A program made the position numbers and the translations under genes. Of a DNA stretch of 64,000 nt, positions 53,661-63,219 are shown piece by piece. This DNA comes from Lutibaculum baratangense AMV1 (GTDB lineage: Bacteria > Pseudomonadota > Alphaproteobacteria > Rhizobiales > Tepidamorphaceae): positions 310,001-374,000 of the forward strand of contig NZ_AWXZ01000040.1 in the NCBI RefSeq assembly GCF_000496075.1, read 5' to 3'. Under the pieces are notes generated by a model that was given only the letters and a program-made list of their open reading frames with translations, searched no databases and was not told the origin of the DNA. Positions within the stretch are counted from its first letter, which is position 1, and each line of letters starts with the position of its first letter.

Positions 53661-55067
53661 ATGGCTGAGCAGTGGAGACCCGATAGCTGGCGGAAGATGC
53701 CGATCGCGCAGGTCCCGGATTATCCGGACCCGGCGGCACTTCTCGAGGCGGAGGCCTCGCTCCAGCGATTTCCCCCGCTCGTCTTCGCCGGAGAGGCGCG
53801 CAAGCTGAAGAGCCAGCTCGCGAAGGTCGCGGCCGGAGAGAGCTTCCTCCTGCAGGGCGGCGACTGCGCCGAGAGCTTCGCCGAGCACGGCGCCGACAAC
53901 ATCCGCGACTTCTTCCGGGTCTTCCTCCAGATGTCCGTCGTGCTCACCTACGCGGCGGCCCTGCCCGTCGTGAAGGTCGGGCGCATCGCGGGCCAGTTCG
54001 CCAAGCCGCGCTCGGCCCCCACGGAGACCGTCGAGGGGGTGGAGCTGCCGAGCTACCGCGGCGACATCATCAACGGCCCGGATTTCACCTCGGATGCGCG
54101 CACGCCCGACCCGCACCGCCAGCTCCAGGCCTATCGCCAGTCGGCGGCGACGCTGAACCTCCTGCGCGCCTTCGCGCAGGGCGGCTACGCCAATCTCGAG
54201 CACGTCCACCAGTGGACCCTCGGCTTCGTCTCCGGCAGCCCGCAGGGGCACCGCTACCAGGAGATCGCCGACCGGATCTCGGAGGCGCTCGAGTTCATGC
54301 GCGCCTGCGGGGTGCACGCGGACGCGACGCCGCAGTTCCGCCAGACCGACTTCTTCACGAGCCACGAGGCGCTGCTTCTGGGCTACGAGCAGGCGCTGAC
54401 GCGGGTCGATTCGACGAGCGGCGACTGGTACGCGACCTCCGGCCACATGGTCTGGATCGGCGACAGGACGCGCCAGCCCGACCACGCCCATGTCGAGTTC
54501 TGCCGCGGCATCAAGAACCCCCTCGGCCTCAAGTGCGGGCCCAGCATCGACGCCGACGGCCTTCTGAGGCTGCTCGACACGCTGAACCCCGACAACGAGC
54601 CGGGGCGGATGACGCTGATCTGCCGCTTCGGTGCCGACAAGGTGTTCGACAAGCTGCCGCAGCTCGTGCGCGCGGTGAAGCGCGAGGGCCGCTCCGTCGT
54701 GTGGTCGTGCGATCCGATGCACGGCAACACGGTGAAGGCGGGGACCGGCTACAAGACGCGGCCGTTCGACCGGATCCTGCAGGAGGTGCGCAACTTCTTC
54801 GCCGTGCACCAGGCGGAGGGGACGCATGCGGGCGGCGTGCACATCGAGATGACCGGCCGCAACGTGACGGAGTGCACCGGCGGCGCCGGCGGCCTCTCGG
54901 AGACGGATCTGTCGGCCCGCTACCACACCCATTGCGATCCGCGCCTGAACGCCGACCAGTCGCTCGAACTGTCCTTCCTCATCGCCGAGGGGCTGAAGGC
55001 CGAGCGCGAGAGCCGGTCGCGGCCGCTCCGCGTCGATTTCGCGGCCGGGATGGGAGCAGGGTTCTGA
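53661..55067 (+). CDS. Class II DAHP synthase
   Basis: 468 residues, starting at ATG 53661 ([14 protein letters not shown]). Motifs of the type II (plant-like) enzyme include [35 protein letters not shown] and [15 protein letters not shown]. It condenses phosphoenolpyruvate and erythrose 4-phosphate, the first step of aromatic amino acid synthesis. A GTG 72 bases upstream is less likely. Confidence 0.96.
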   Translation: MAEQWRPDSWRKMPIAQVPDYPDPAALLEAEASLQRFPPLVFAGEARKLKSQLAKVAAGESFLLQGGDCAESFAEHGADNIRDFFRVFLQMSVVLTYAAALPVVKVGRIAGQFAKPRSAPTETVEGVELPSYRGDIINGPDFTSDARTPDPHRQLQAYRQSAATLNLLRAFAQGGYANLEHVHQWTLGFVSGSPQGHRYQEIADRISEALEFMRACGVHADATPQFRQTDFFTSHEALLLGYEQALTRVDSTSGDWYATSGHMVWIGDRTRQPDHAHVEFCRGIKNPLGLKCGPSIDADGLLRLLDTLNPDNEPGRMTLICRFGADKVFDKLPQLVRAVKREGRSVVWSCDPMHGNTVKAGTGYKTRPFDRILQEVRNFFAVHQAEGTHAGGVHIEMTGRNVTECTGGAGGLSETDLSARYHTHCDPRLNADQSLELSFLIAEGLKAERESRSRPLRVDFAAGMGAGF

Positions 55068-55084
55068 CCGGCGGGGTCTGAGGG

Positions 55085-55507
55085 ATGTCGCGAGGGCCGC
55101 GAACGGTGCCGAGCCGGACGGGCCGGTGCGCCTGCGGCTCCGTCACGTACACGGTGCGCGGGCCGCTGAGGACCGTGATCGCGTGCCATTGCGACTCCTG
55201 CCGCCGGCAGACCGGCCACCACGCCGCGGCCACGGCGGCGCCCGCGGAGATGATCCAGATCGAGGGCGAGGAGCACCTCGGGGAATGGCGCGCGACGGGC
55301 CGGGCGGTGCGCCGCTTCTGCCGGACCTGCGGATCGACCCTCTTCTGGCAGGCTGTGGGCGAGAACATGGTGTCGATCATGGCCGGCTCGCTCGACCTGC
55401 CGACCGGCCTCGAGATCTCCCATCACATCTTCGTCGCCGAGAAGGGCGACTATTACGAAATAACCGACGATCTGCCGGCCTTTCCCGGGGAATCAAAGCC
55501 CAGCTGA
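55085..55507 (+). CDS. GFA-family (glutathione-dependent formaldehyde-activating-like) protein
   Basis: 140 residues with the zinc cysteines of the GFA/CENP-V fold: GRCACGSV, CHCDSCRRQTG and CRTCGS. Members were named for an enzyme that speeds formation of S-hydroxymethylglutathione, but most have no proven activity. It follows the DAHP synthase by 17 bases. Confidence 0.92.
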   Translation: MSRGPRTVPSRTGRCACGSVTYTVRGPLRTVIACHCDSCRRQTGHHAAATAAPAEMIQIEGEEHLGEWRATGRAVRRFCRTCGSTLFWQAVGENMVSIMAGSLDLPTGLEISHHIFVAEKGDYYEITDDLPAFPGESKPS

Positions 55508-55564
55508 GGACGTTCCCGGTCCTTCCTTGACTTCCTCCTGCCGCCTCACCACATCGGCCCGGTC

Positions 55565-56494
55565 ATGCCAGACGCCGTCATCCAGGTTTCCAACCTCACC
55601 AAGACCTATTCCGGGGGCTTCGAGGCGCTGAAGGGCGTCGACCTCCATATTCGGAAGGGCGAGATCTTCGCGCTCCTGGGACCGAACGGTGCCGGGAAGA
55701 CGACGCTCATCTCCATCATCTGCGGCCTCGTGAACCCGAGCTCGGGCCAGGTTCTCGCGGGCGGCCACGACGTGGTGCGCGACTACCGGGCCGCGCGCTC
55801 GAAGATCGGTCTCGTGCCGCAGGAACTGACGACGGACGCCTTCGAGACGGTGTGGGCGACCGTCAGCTTCAGCCGTGGGCTCTTCGGCAAGCCGAAGAAT
55901 CCAGACCACATCGAGAGGATCCTGAAGGCCCTGTCGCTCTGGTCGAAGCGGGATACCCGGATCAAGGAGCTGTCCGGGGGCATGAAGCGGCGTGTGCTGA
56001 TCGCAAAGGCGCTGTCGCACGAGCCCGAGATCCTCTTCCTCGACGAGCCGACGGCCGGCGTCGACGTGGAGCTCCGGCGCGACATGTGGGACGTCGTGCG
56101 GCGACTGCGCGAGACGGGCGTGACGGTGATCCTGACGACCCACTATATCGAGGAGGCCGAGGAGATGGCCGACCGGGTCGGCGTGATCCGCGGCGGCGAG
56201 ATCATCCTCGTGGAGGAGAAGGCCGAGCTGATGCGCAAGCTCGGGCAGAAGCGGCTGACGCTGCATCTGAACGAGCCGCTCGATGCCGTGCCGGTCTCGC
56301 TCGCGGCCTATGATCTCGAGCTGTCGTCCGACGGCATGGTGCTGACCTACAGCTATGACACCCAGGGCGAGCGCACCGGCATCACCCGGCTGATCGGCGA
56401 CCTGCGGGAGGCGGGCATCCGGTTCCGCGACCTCGAGACGAAGCAGAGCACGCTCGAGGAGATCTTCGTGAGCCTCGTGAGGTCGCCATCATGA
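55565..56494 (+). CDS. ABC transporter ATP-binding protein
   Basis: 309 residues. Walker A is GPNGAGKTT (39-47), the signature LSGGM, Walker [13 protein letters not shown] and the switch histidine TTHY. It resembles the NodI/YadG group that pairs with an ABC-2 permease, and the permease gene overlaps its end by four bases. Confidence 0.95.
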   Translation: MPDAVIQVSNLTKTYSGGFEALKGVDLHIRKGEIFALLGPNGAGKTTLISIICGLVNPSSGQVLAGGHDVVRDYRAARSKIGLVPQELTTDAFETVWATVSFSRGLFGKPKNPDHIERILKALSLWSKRDTRIKELSGGMKRRVLIAKALSHEPEILFLDEPTAGVDVELRRDMWDVVRRLRETGVTVILTTHYIEEAEEMADRVGVIRGGEIILVEEKAELMRKLGQKRLTLHLNEPLDAVPVSLAAYDLELSSDGMVLTYSYDTQGERTGITRLIGDLREAGIRFRDLETKQSTLEEIFVSLVRSPS

Positions 56495-57252
56495 ACCTGC
56501 ATGCGATCCGCGCGATCTACGCCTTCGAGATGAACCGGGCCTTCCGGACGCTGCTGCAGAGCGTCGTGTCGCCGGTGATTTCGACCGTCCTCTACTTCGT
56601 CGTGTTCGGCGCGGCGATCGGCTCGCGCATCGAGGAGGTGAACGGCGTCAGCTACGGCGCGTTCATCGTGCCCGGCCTGATCATGCTGTCGCTCCTCACC
56701 CAGAGCGTCACCAACGCGGCGTTCGGCATCTACTTCCCGAGGTTCACGGGCACGATCTACGAGGTCCTGTCGGCGCCCGTCTCGTTCGTCGAGATCGTCA
56801 TCGGCTACGTGGGGGCGGCGGCGACGAAGTCGCTCGGCCTCGGCCTCATCATCCTGGCGACGGCAGCGCTCTTCGTGCCGCTGCGGATCGAGCACCCGGT
56901 CGCGATGCTGGCGTTTCTCGTGCTGACGGCGATCACCTTCTCGCTCTTCGGCTTCATCATCGGCATCTGGGCGGACGGGTTCGAGAAGCTGCAGCTCGTG
57001 CCGCTCCTCATCATCACGCCGCTGACCTTTCTCGGCGGCAGCTTCTACTCGATCGACATGCTGCCGCCGTTCTGGCAGACGGTGACGCTGTTCAATCCCG
57101 TCGTCTACCTGATCTCCGGCTTCCGGTGGAGCTTCTACGGGGTCTCCGACGTCGATGTCGGCGTGAGCGTCGCGATGACCGGCGTGTTCCTCGCGATCTG
57201 CATCGGCATCATCTGGTGGATCTTCCGCACCGGCTACCGGTTGAGGACGTGA
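56491..57252 (+). CDS. ABC-2 type permease
   Basis: 253 residues with about six membrane helices. The segments [19 protein letters not shown] and [19 protein letters not shown] are typical of NodJ/YadH-like exporter permeases. It forms an exporter with the preceding ATPase; the cargo (lipid, polysaccharide or drug) is unknown. Confidence 0.94.
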   Translation: MNLHAIRAIYAFEMNRAFRTLLQSVVSPVISTVLYFVVFGAAIGSRIEEVNGVSYGAFIVPGLIMLSLLTQSVTNAAFGIYFPRFTGTIYEVLSAPVSFVEIVIGYVGAAATKSLGLGLIILATAALFVPLRIEHPVAMLAFLVLTAITFSLFGFIIGIWADGFEKLQLVPLLIITPLTFLGGSFYSIDMLPPFWQTVTLFNPVVYLISGFRWSFYGVSDVDVGVSVAMTGVFLAICIGIIWWIFRTGYRLRT

Positions 57253-57375
57253 GGGGGGCGCCACGGTTCAGCAACTCGCCGATGGGCGCCCGACACGATA
57301 TCCTCTCGGGGGAATTTCTCGTTGCAGAACACTCAACACCCGCACTAGACCACGCTCAGTCAGTGGGGGGACACG

Positions 57376-58494
57376 ATGGACGGTAGGCGAGGCACGTTCT
57401 CGGAGTTTTCTGCGGCATGGCAGCGGCGAGATCTCGACCAGTGGATCGCGATAGCGGATCGCCTGGAGCGAAGCGACCCGTTCCTGTTCTCCTATGTTGC
57501 CGACATCGTCGCCCACTTTCGGACGGTCGCGGGCCGGGATGACCGTTCCGGCCGGGCCTGGCTGCGCAAGTTGCGGCGGCGCGTTCTGGCAGTTCCTCCA
57601 GAGCCATCGCTCGAACGGGCGCAGGCCGCGCTCGAGCAGCGGGCGACCTTCTTCGACAACTGGAGGCAGGAGGGAAACGACACCATAGCGGCGCTCCGCG
57701 GTTCGCGTTTGCCACTTGCTTCGGTTCGGCCACACGTCCGCAATCCTGCGAGCAGCTACGACGAGTTCTATGAGAACGACGACCGCAACACGAAGCCGGT
57801 GAGGCAGGAGACGAACGCCCACACCTCGTTTCGACCGGTCCAACTCCCTCCCAACATCAACCACTCCTTCCGGATTCCCCTTGCCCTGACCCACGTCGAG
57901 GTCTTGTTCGCACTCGCCGGCGCGCTGAATGGCAAGCCTTCGACGAGCTGGATCGACGTCGCGTGTGGCCCCGGGACGATCACCAACGGCGTGGACCCCG
58001 GGCGGTTTGGCGACGGGGAATGGGGCATCGTCGGGACAGACCTGCAGGCGGCGAAGATCGCCATCGCCAATGCACGCCGCACGCGAGGGCGGAGCTTCTT
58101 CGCGGAAGACGCGTTGCAGAGGCTGCGCGAGAGGCACGAAGCCGGCGAGCGCTTCGACATCATCTCCATGTTCGAGTTCCTCGAGCACCTCGAAGATCCG
58201 CTGGCGTTCCTGAAGCAAGTGGCGGCGTTCGAGCCCATGTTCGTGATCGCGGCCTCTCCCCGAGAGCAGGTGTTCAACCTTCCGTTCGACGCGGCTCCGG
58301 ACGTCCAGCATCTGTGGTCCTTCAGCCGGGCGGGGTGGGAGAGGATGTTCGAGATAGCCGGGCTCACGCCCGTCTACGCGAGCGAGAGCCTCGTCGGGCA
58401 CTATATCGGCGGGCTCGACTGGCTGACCATGATAGCTGGGCCGAAGGACGTCATGCGTCGTGTGCGGATGGACTATCGCAAGGCCGCCAGCTAG
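57376..58494 (+). CDS. SAM-dependent methyltransferase-like protein
   Basis: 372 residues. The C-terminal half is a class I methyltransferase fold: motif I IDVACGPGTITNGV, acidic GTDLQAAKIAIANA and FDIISMFEFLEHLEDP. The N-terminal 150 residues are helical and unrecognised. Acceptor unknown. It follows the ABC exporter after 123 bp. Confidence 0.8.
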   Translation: MDGRRGTFSEFSAAWQRRDLDQWIAIADRLERSDPFLFSYVADIVAHFRTVAGRDDRSGRAWLRKLRRRVLAVPPEPSLERAQAALEQRATFFDNWRQEGNDTIAALRGSRLPLASVRPHVRNPASSYDEFYENDDRNTKPVRQETNAHTSFRPVQLPPNINHSFRIPLALTHVEVLFALAGALNGKPSTSWIDVACGPGTITNGVDPGRFGDGEWGIVGTDLQAAKIAIANARRTRGRSFFAEDALQRLRERHEAGERFDIISMFEFLEHLEDPLAFLKQVAAFEPMFVIAASPREQVFNLPFDAAPDVQHLWSFSRAGWERMFEIAGLTPVYASESLVGHYIGGLDWLTMIAGPKDVMRRVRMDYRKAAS

Positions 58495-58616
58495 CGGTGG
58501 CGATGATCCAGATAGGCGCGGGGGACGGTGCCGACGGGGCTACGCACAGAGGCGCGTTGCGGCTGCGCCGGGCGAAAGGAGACCAGCACACGCCGCTGGG
58601 CGCTGCAACAGTCGAG

Positions 58617-58691
58617 TGGCTGTCCCGGCGGGATTCGAACCCGCACGCCCCTCCACGATGCCGGGTGCTCTTTCCGTTGAGCTACGGGACC
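58617..58691 (-). tRNA. tRNA-like sequence with broken anticodon arm (possible tRNA pseudogene)
   Basis: Seventy-five bases have the tRNA layout: a six-pair acceptor stem (GTCCCG with CGGGAC), TA at positions 8-9, D-stem GCTC with GAGC, a perfect T-arm GCGGG-TTCGAAT-CCCGC and an encoded CCA after a G. However, position 1 (G) faces A, and the anticodon arm CCCGG-CATCGTG-GAGGG has only three pairs and A at position 33 where U is invariant. It is either a decayed tRNA or one with a nonstandard role. Confidence 0.55.
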
Positions 58692-58826
58692 ATCCTCGAG
58701 TGTAGTCCTTCTTTGCGCCCGGGCCAGACGCGGCGTCGTTCTTTCCACAACTCCTGTGTCTCCGTGGCACGGCGGCCGCGGGGCAGGAGCGGCGGGTCTT
58801 TGCCCGACAAGGGAATTCTCCGCCCT

Positions 58827-58842
58827 CATTCGTTAACGAATG
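58827..58842. promoter_or_regulatory. 16-bp perfect palindrome CATTCGTTAACGAATG
   Basis: A perfect 16-bp palindrome lies 37 bases upstream of the Nudix gene start. It looks like an operator for a dimeric regulator; the central GTTAAC also resembles the TTAA half-site used by CtrA. No regulator can be assigned. Confidence 0.45.
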
Positions 58843-58879
58843 GTTGCCGGAGCCGCGCGTTTGCGGGTAGTCGGGCGGC

Positions 58880-59470
58880 ATGAGCAAGGACCAGAGCCGC
58901 AGCGCCACGATTCTCTCGAGCGAGCCCCTCTACAGGGGGTTCGTGAAGCTCGACCTCCTGCGGATCGCGGTGTCCTCGCCGGCCGGTCGCGCGGTGATCG
59001 AGCGGGAGGTGCACAGCCACGGCCACGTCGCGGCCCTTCTGCCCGTCGATCCTCGACGGGGCCGGGCAACGCTCGTGCGGCAGTTCCGCACCGCGCCCTT
59101 CCTCGACGGGTCGGAGCCGTGGTGCCTCGAGATGCCGGCCGGCATCCTCGACGACCATTCCGCCCAGGCTTGCGCGGAGCGGGAGACGCAGGAGGAGACC
59201 GGCCTGGAGGTGCGGGACGTCGCGGGCCTCGGCCACGTCTGGACCTCACCCGGCGCCGTGCTCGAACGGGTGCATTTGTTCTGGGGCCTCTATGACGGGC
59301 CGCCGGCGGCGGAAACGGGCGGTCTGGACGAGGAATCCGAGATGATCGAGGTGGTCGAGCTTCCGCTCGCGAACATCCGGGAGATGTGTCTCGACGGCCG
59401 GATCGAGGACGCGAAGACGGTCGTGGCGGTGCTGCGCCTGATGGCGTCGCGGCCGGACCTCTTCGCCTGA
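58880..59470 (+). CDS. Nudix hydrolase, ADP-ribose pyrophosphatase-like
   Basis: 196 residues. The Nudix box reads GILDDHSAQACAERETQEETG: the catalytic REXXEE core (101-106) is intact, but the first glutamate of the box is His93 and the spacing from the glycine is one residue short. The N-terminal YRGFVKLDLLRI resembles ADP-ribose/GDP-mannose pyrophosphatases. The substrate is uncertain. Next to it is an NAD synthetase-like gene. Confidence 0.85.
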   Translation: MSKDQSRSATILSSEPLYRGFVKLDLLRIAVSSPAGRAVIEREVHSHGHVAALLPVDPRRGRATLVRQFRTAPFLDGSEPWCLEMPAGILDDHSAQACAERETQEETGLEVRDVAGLGHVWTSPGAVLERVHLFWGLYDGPPAAETGGLDEESEMIEVVELPLANIREMCLDGRIEDAKTVVAVLRLMASRPDLFA

Positions 59471-59487
59471 TCCAGGAATCACCGGCC

Positions 59488-61065
59488 ATGACCGGCAGCC
59501 TCGCCATAGCCTGCGCGCAGCTGAACCCGACGGTCGGCGACCTCGCGGGCAACCTGGAGGCCGCGCGCGCGGCGCGTCGTGCGGCCGGGGCCCAGGGCGC
59601 CGAACTGGTGGTGCTCGGTGAGTTCTCTCTCTCCGGCGCGCCGCTCGAGGGATTGGCGCGCCAGCCCGATTTCCTCGACGCCTGCCGCGGCGCCGCCACG
59701 GCCCTCGCCGCCGACACGGCGGATGGCGGCCCGGCCGTGCTTTTCGGGGTGCCGTGGCGCGACGGCCCGCGGGTTTTCAGCGCCGCCTGCCTCGCCGAAG
59801 GCGGGGCGGTGTCGGCGGTGCAGCGCAAGGTGCTCCTGTCGAGCGCGGAGGAAGGGATCTTCGATCGCGGCGAGCTGCCGGGCCCGATCCGCTTCCGCGA
59901 CGTGGCGATCGGCGTGCTGCTCGGCGACGATCTCGCGACCGAGGAGGTCGCGGAATGCCTCGAGGAAACCGGTGCGGAGCTTCTCGTCGCGCTGACGGCG
60001 TCGTCCTGGCATCCGGGGCGCCAGGACCAGAGGCTCAACGCGGCCGTCGCGCGCGTGACGGAGTCGGTCCTGCCGCTCGTCTGGACGAACCTCGTCGGCG
60101 GGCAGGACGAGCTCGTCTTCGACGGCGCCTCCTTCGGGCTGAACCGGGACGGCTCGCTCGCCTTCCAGATGGCCGCCTTCGCGGAAGGTGTGTCCCTCAG
60201 CCGGTGGCGGCGCTCCGGCGAGGCCTGGTCCTGCGGCGAAGGCGAACGGGCGGTGCTGGCGGAGGGAAACGACGCCCTCCGGCTCGCCTGCGTCCTCGGC
60301 CTGCGCGACTTCGTGCGCAAGAGCGGGGGGCAGCGCGCGCTCCTGCCGCTGGCGGACGATGCGGAGGCCCGTTTCGCCGCCGCGATGGCCGTCGAGGCCC
60401 TCGGGGCGGAGAACGTTAGCGGCTTCATCGCCAGAGGAAGCCGCGGGGTGCGCGCCCAGACGTCGGGTGCCGAGGCCTGGGCGGCGTCGCGCGGCGTGGC
60501 GGTCGAGGTGGTCGACCTCGCGGAGGCCTCGGCCGCGCTGGAGGCGGCGCTCGGCGTCAGCGCCTGTGGTGACGGGGATCAGGAGCCCCTGGTGGCCCTG
60601 GCGCTCGGGATCGCCGCCGCGCGCAGGGACGAGGTGCCGGTCACGGGCGTCAGCCGGACCCGGCTCCTGCTCGGGGCGACGGCGCCCGGAGCGCGGTTCA
60701 ACCCGTTGAAGGGTCTCTATGCCGGCGAGGTCGCGAAGCTGGCGGGGTCCGATCCGGTTCTTGCACGGCTTCCGGCCCCCGGCTTGCCGAGCTGGGCCCC
60801 CACGGGGTTGCCTGACACGGTCCCGCTCGACGATATTCTCGCGGCGCTGTTCGAGCGAGGGCTGGGATGCGCAGAGGTCGCGGAAAGCGCCGGCGTCGAG
60901 CCGGCTGTGGTCCGGCAGGTGGCGGCCCGCCTGCTCGCGGCGGAGGGTACGAGGCGACAGGCGGCGCCGGGGCCGACTTTCGGGCGCCGCGGCGGTGCTT
61001 CAGATATGCGCCTTCCCATCGTCGACCGGTGGGGCGGCGCCAAAGAGAACAAAGACACATCGTGA
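59488..61065 (+). CDS. NAD synthetase-like pseudoenzyme (degenerate NadE)
   Basis: 525 residues aligning end to end with glutamine-dependent NAD synthetase: AQLNPTVGDLAGN at the start, QDELVFDGASFGLN in the middle, RRQAAPGPTFGRR and LPIVDRW near the end. Key residues are missing. Nitrilase Glu45 and Lys114 remain, but the nucleophile (ICED in the family) reads LGDD, with Gly146 for Cys. The synthetase SGGxDS loop reads LADDAE at about 288-293, and the downstream glutamine-binding and GNKSE regions are also changed or shortened. The frame is intact. It may be a regulatory paralogue. Confidence 0.87.
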   Translation: MTGSLAIACAQLNPTVGDLAGNLEAARAARRAAGAQGAELVVLGEFSLSGAPLEGLARQPDFLDACRGAATALAADTADGGPAVLFGVPWRDGPRVFSAACLAEGGAVSAVQRKVLLSSAEEGIFDRGELPGPIRFRDVAIGVLLGDDLATEEVAECLEETGAELLVALTASSWHPGRQDQRLNAAVARVTESVLPLVWTNLVGGQDELVFDGASFGLNRDGSLAFQMAAFAEGVSLSRWRRSGEAWSCGEGERAVLAEGNDALRLACVLGLRDFVRKSGGQRALLPLADDAEARFAAAMAVEALGAENVSGFIARGSRGVRAQTSGAEAWAASRGVAVEVVDLAEASAALEAALGVSACGDGDQEPLVALALGIAAARRDEVPVTGVSRTRLLLGATAPGARFNPLKGLYAGEVAKLAGSDPVLARLPAPGLPSWAPTGLPDTVPLDDILAALFERGLGCAEVAESAGVEPAVVRQVAARLLAAEGTRRQAAPGPTFGRRGGASDMRLPIVDRWGGAKENKDTS

Positions 61066-61079
61066 GGGCTTAGCAGGTC

Positions 61080-61361
61080 ATGTGCTCGTTCATCAGCTCC
61101 GCCGTCGTGGCGCTTCTGGCCGTCGGGCTCGTCATGGGTATCCTGACGACGCGGCGCTTCCGCCACCTCCGGGAAGCCTCGGGCCTGAGCAGCGAGGAGT
61201 TCAACCGGGCGAGCGCCGCGCTCTTCAAGGAGAACGCGTTCGGACCTGCCGCCGAAGGCGCGCGGGTGAGCCTCGTGAAGTCGGTGAAGCTGCAGAGCGC
61301 GACCTTCGTCCTCGCGACGGGCGGCATCGTCTACATCGTCTTCGTCTGCAACGCCGCCTGA
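61080..61361 (+). CDS. Small two-span membrane protein
   Basis: 93 residues with a hydrophobic segment at each end (about 5-23 and 72-90) and a charged loop between (RRFRHLREASGLSSEEFNRAS). No family recognised. It lies 14 bases after the NAD synthetase-like gene and 15 before gltX, so it is probably cotranscribed with them. Confidence 0.7.
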   Translation: MCSFISSAVVALLAVGLVMGILTTRRFRHLREASGLSSEEFNRASAALFKENAFGPAAEGARVSLVKSVKLQSATFVLATGGIVYIVFVCNAA

Positions 61362-61376
61362 GGACGGTCGAGCCTC

Positions 61377-62705
61377 ATGACGGTCGTTCGCTTCGCGCCC
61401 TCGCCGACGGGGCTTCTCCACATCGGCAACGCGCGGACCGCGCTTCTGAACTGGCTCTTCGCGAAGGGCCGTGGCGGACGCTTCGTTCTGCGCCTCGACG
61501 ACACGGACCAGGCCCGCAGCCGCGAGGAATATGCCGAGCAGATCATCGAGGACCTCGCCTGGCTCGGCATCGAGCCGGACCTCGTGGTTCGCCAGTCGGA
61601 GCGGCTGGATCGCTATGACGAGGCGGCCCGGAGGCTGCGTGGCGACGGCCGGCTCTATGGCTGCTACGAGACGCCGGACGAGCTGGAGCGGCGGCGGAAG
61701 CTGCGGCTCGCGCAGGGCCTGCCCCCGGTCTACGACCGCAGCGGACTGTCGCTCGGGCCCGAGGAGCGGGAGCGGCTCGCGGAGGAGGGGCGGCGGCCGC
61801 ACTGGCGCTTCCTCCTGCGGGAGCGCCGCGTCGAATGGGACGATCTGTGCCGCGGGCCGCAGCACGTGGAGACGACGGCGCTTTCGGACCCGGTCCTCGT
61901 GCGCGAGGACGGGACGTATCTCTACACGCTGCCGAGCGTGGTCGACGACATCGACCTCGGCATCACCCACGTCATCCGTGGAGAGGACCACGTCACGAAC
62001 ACGGGCGTGCAGATCGAGCTCTTCGAGGCGCTGGGGAGCGTGCCGCCGGGCTTCGCCCACCACAATCTGCTGATCGCGGGAAGCGGCGAGGCTCTCTCGA
62101 AGCGGACTGGCGCCCTGTCGCTCAAGTCGCTGCGCGAGGCGGGCTACGAGCCCGCGGCCGTCGCGAGCCTCGCCGTGCTGCTCGGTTCGGCCGAGGCGGT
62201 CGAGGCACGGCCCGACCTCGCAAGCCTCGCGCGCGAGCTCGATCTCATGCGCCTCTCCCGCGCGCCGGCCCGTTTCGACGAGGCCGAGCTCGAGGGGCTG
62301 AACCGCAGCCTGATCCGCGAGATGGACTACAAGACCGCGAAGGCTCGCCTGGCAAGCGTGGGTGCCGATCTGGGCGAGCGGTTCTGGCTGGCGGTGCGCG
62401 GCAATCTCGACCGTGTCCGTGACGCGATCATCTGGCGAGACGTGATCGAGGGGCCCGTCGAGCCACCGCCGCCGGATCGGGAGTTTCTCGATGTCGCGGC
62501 ACGCGAGCTGCCGCCGGAGCCGTGGGACGACGGAACCTGGTCGAGCTGGACCGGCGCCTTGAAGGCGCAGACCGGCCGCAAGGGAAAAGACCTGTTCATG
62601 CCACTGCGCCTCGCCCTGACAGGGCGGGAGCACGGGCCCGAGCTCAGGGCGTTCCTGCCCCTTCTCGGGCGGGAGCGGGTGGAGGCCCGGCTCCGGAAGA
62701 GGTGA
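61377..62705 (+). CDS. gltX: Glutamate--tRNA ligase
   Basis: 442 residues. Class I signatures are [20 protein letters not shown] (HIGH motif as HIGN) and the KMSKS-like [17 protein letters not shown] and [11 protein letters not shown] are typical GluRS segments. It charges tRNA-Glu (and, in bacteria without GlnRS, also tRNA-Gln). Many Hyphomicrobiales carry two gltX genes; this could be either. Confidence 0.95.
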   Translation: MTVVRFAPSPTGLLHIGNARTALLNWLFAKGRGGRFVLRLDDTDQARSREEYAEQIIEDLAWLGIEPDLVVRQSERLDRYDEAARRLRGDGRLYGCYETPDELERRRKLRLAQGLPPVYDRSGLSLGPEERERLAEEGRRPHWRFLLRERRVEWDDLCRGPQHVETTALSDPVLVREDGTYLYTLPSVVDDIDLGITHVIRGEDHVTNTGVQIELFEALGSVPPGFAHHNLLIAGSGEALSKRTGALSLKSLREAGYEPAAVASLAVLLGSAEAVEARPDLASLARELDLMRLSRAPARFDEAELEGLNRSLIREMDYKTAKARLASVGADLGERFWLAVRGNLDRVRDAIIWRDVIEGPVEPPPPDREFLDVAARELPPEPWDDGTWSSWTGALKAQTGRKGKDLFMPLRLALTGREHGPELRAFLPLLGRERVEARLRKR

Positions 62706-62721
62706 AGGGCGAGCAAGGGCC

Positions 62722-63219
62722 TCAGCCGTCGTTGCGCGAGAGCCTCTCCGCCAGCTTCTCCGCCTGCTCGGTGATGGCCTCCAGGGCCCGCTCGAGAGCC
62801 TCCATGTCGTCCTCTCCGACTCCGTCGGCCAACCCCTCGGCGAACTCGGCCGCCAGAGGCACGATCCGCTCGTAGAGGGCGCGTCCTTGCGTCGTCAGGC
62901 TGAGATGGGCGACCCTCATGTCGACCTGGCTCACGCGGCGGCTGACGAGTCCGCGGCTCTCGAGCTCCGAGACCGTCCGGCTGACCTTCGTCTTGTGCAT
63001 GCGGCCGCGCCGGACGATCTCGGTCGACGTCAGCGCGCCCAGTTCCCCGAGCAGGGCGAGGACACGCCACTCCGGGTTCGAGATTCCGAAGCGCTCGCCA
63101 TAGATGCTGCTCAGTGCCTGGCTCACGTGGTCGGCGAGCAGCACGAGGCGGTAAGGAAGGAAGGACTCCAGCCCGAGCTGACGCGGCGAAGCGGATTTTT
63201 GCGCGGTCGATTTAGTCAT
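62722..63219 (-). CDS. MarR family regulator
   Basis: 165 residues from the ATG at 63219 (MTKSTAQKS). A winged-helix MarR domain is clear (ISNPEWRVLALLGELG, RGRMHKTKVSRTVSELESRGLVSR, LTTQGRALYERIVPLA), with dimerisation helices at both ends. It probably represses a nearby gene or itself through an AT-rich site about 110 bases upstream. The ligand is unknown. Confidence 0.92.
   Translation of the reverse strand: MTKSTAQKSASPRQLGLESFLPYRLVLLADHVSQALSSIYGERFGISNPEWRVLALLGELGALTSTEIVRRGRMHKTKVSRTVSELESRGLVSRRVSQVDMRVAHLSLTTQGRALYERIVPLAAEFAEGLADGVGEDDMEALERALEAITEQAEKLAERLSRNDG

Noticed and set aside
58460-58883. Plus-strand frames across the tRNA-like element (for example LSRRDSNPHAPP)
   Set aside because: This is the familiar translated antisense of a tRNA 3' half, not a protein.
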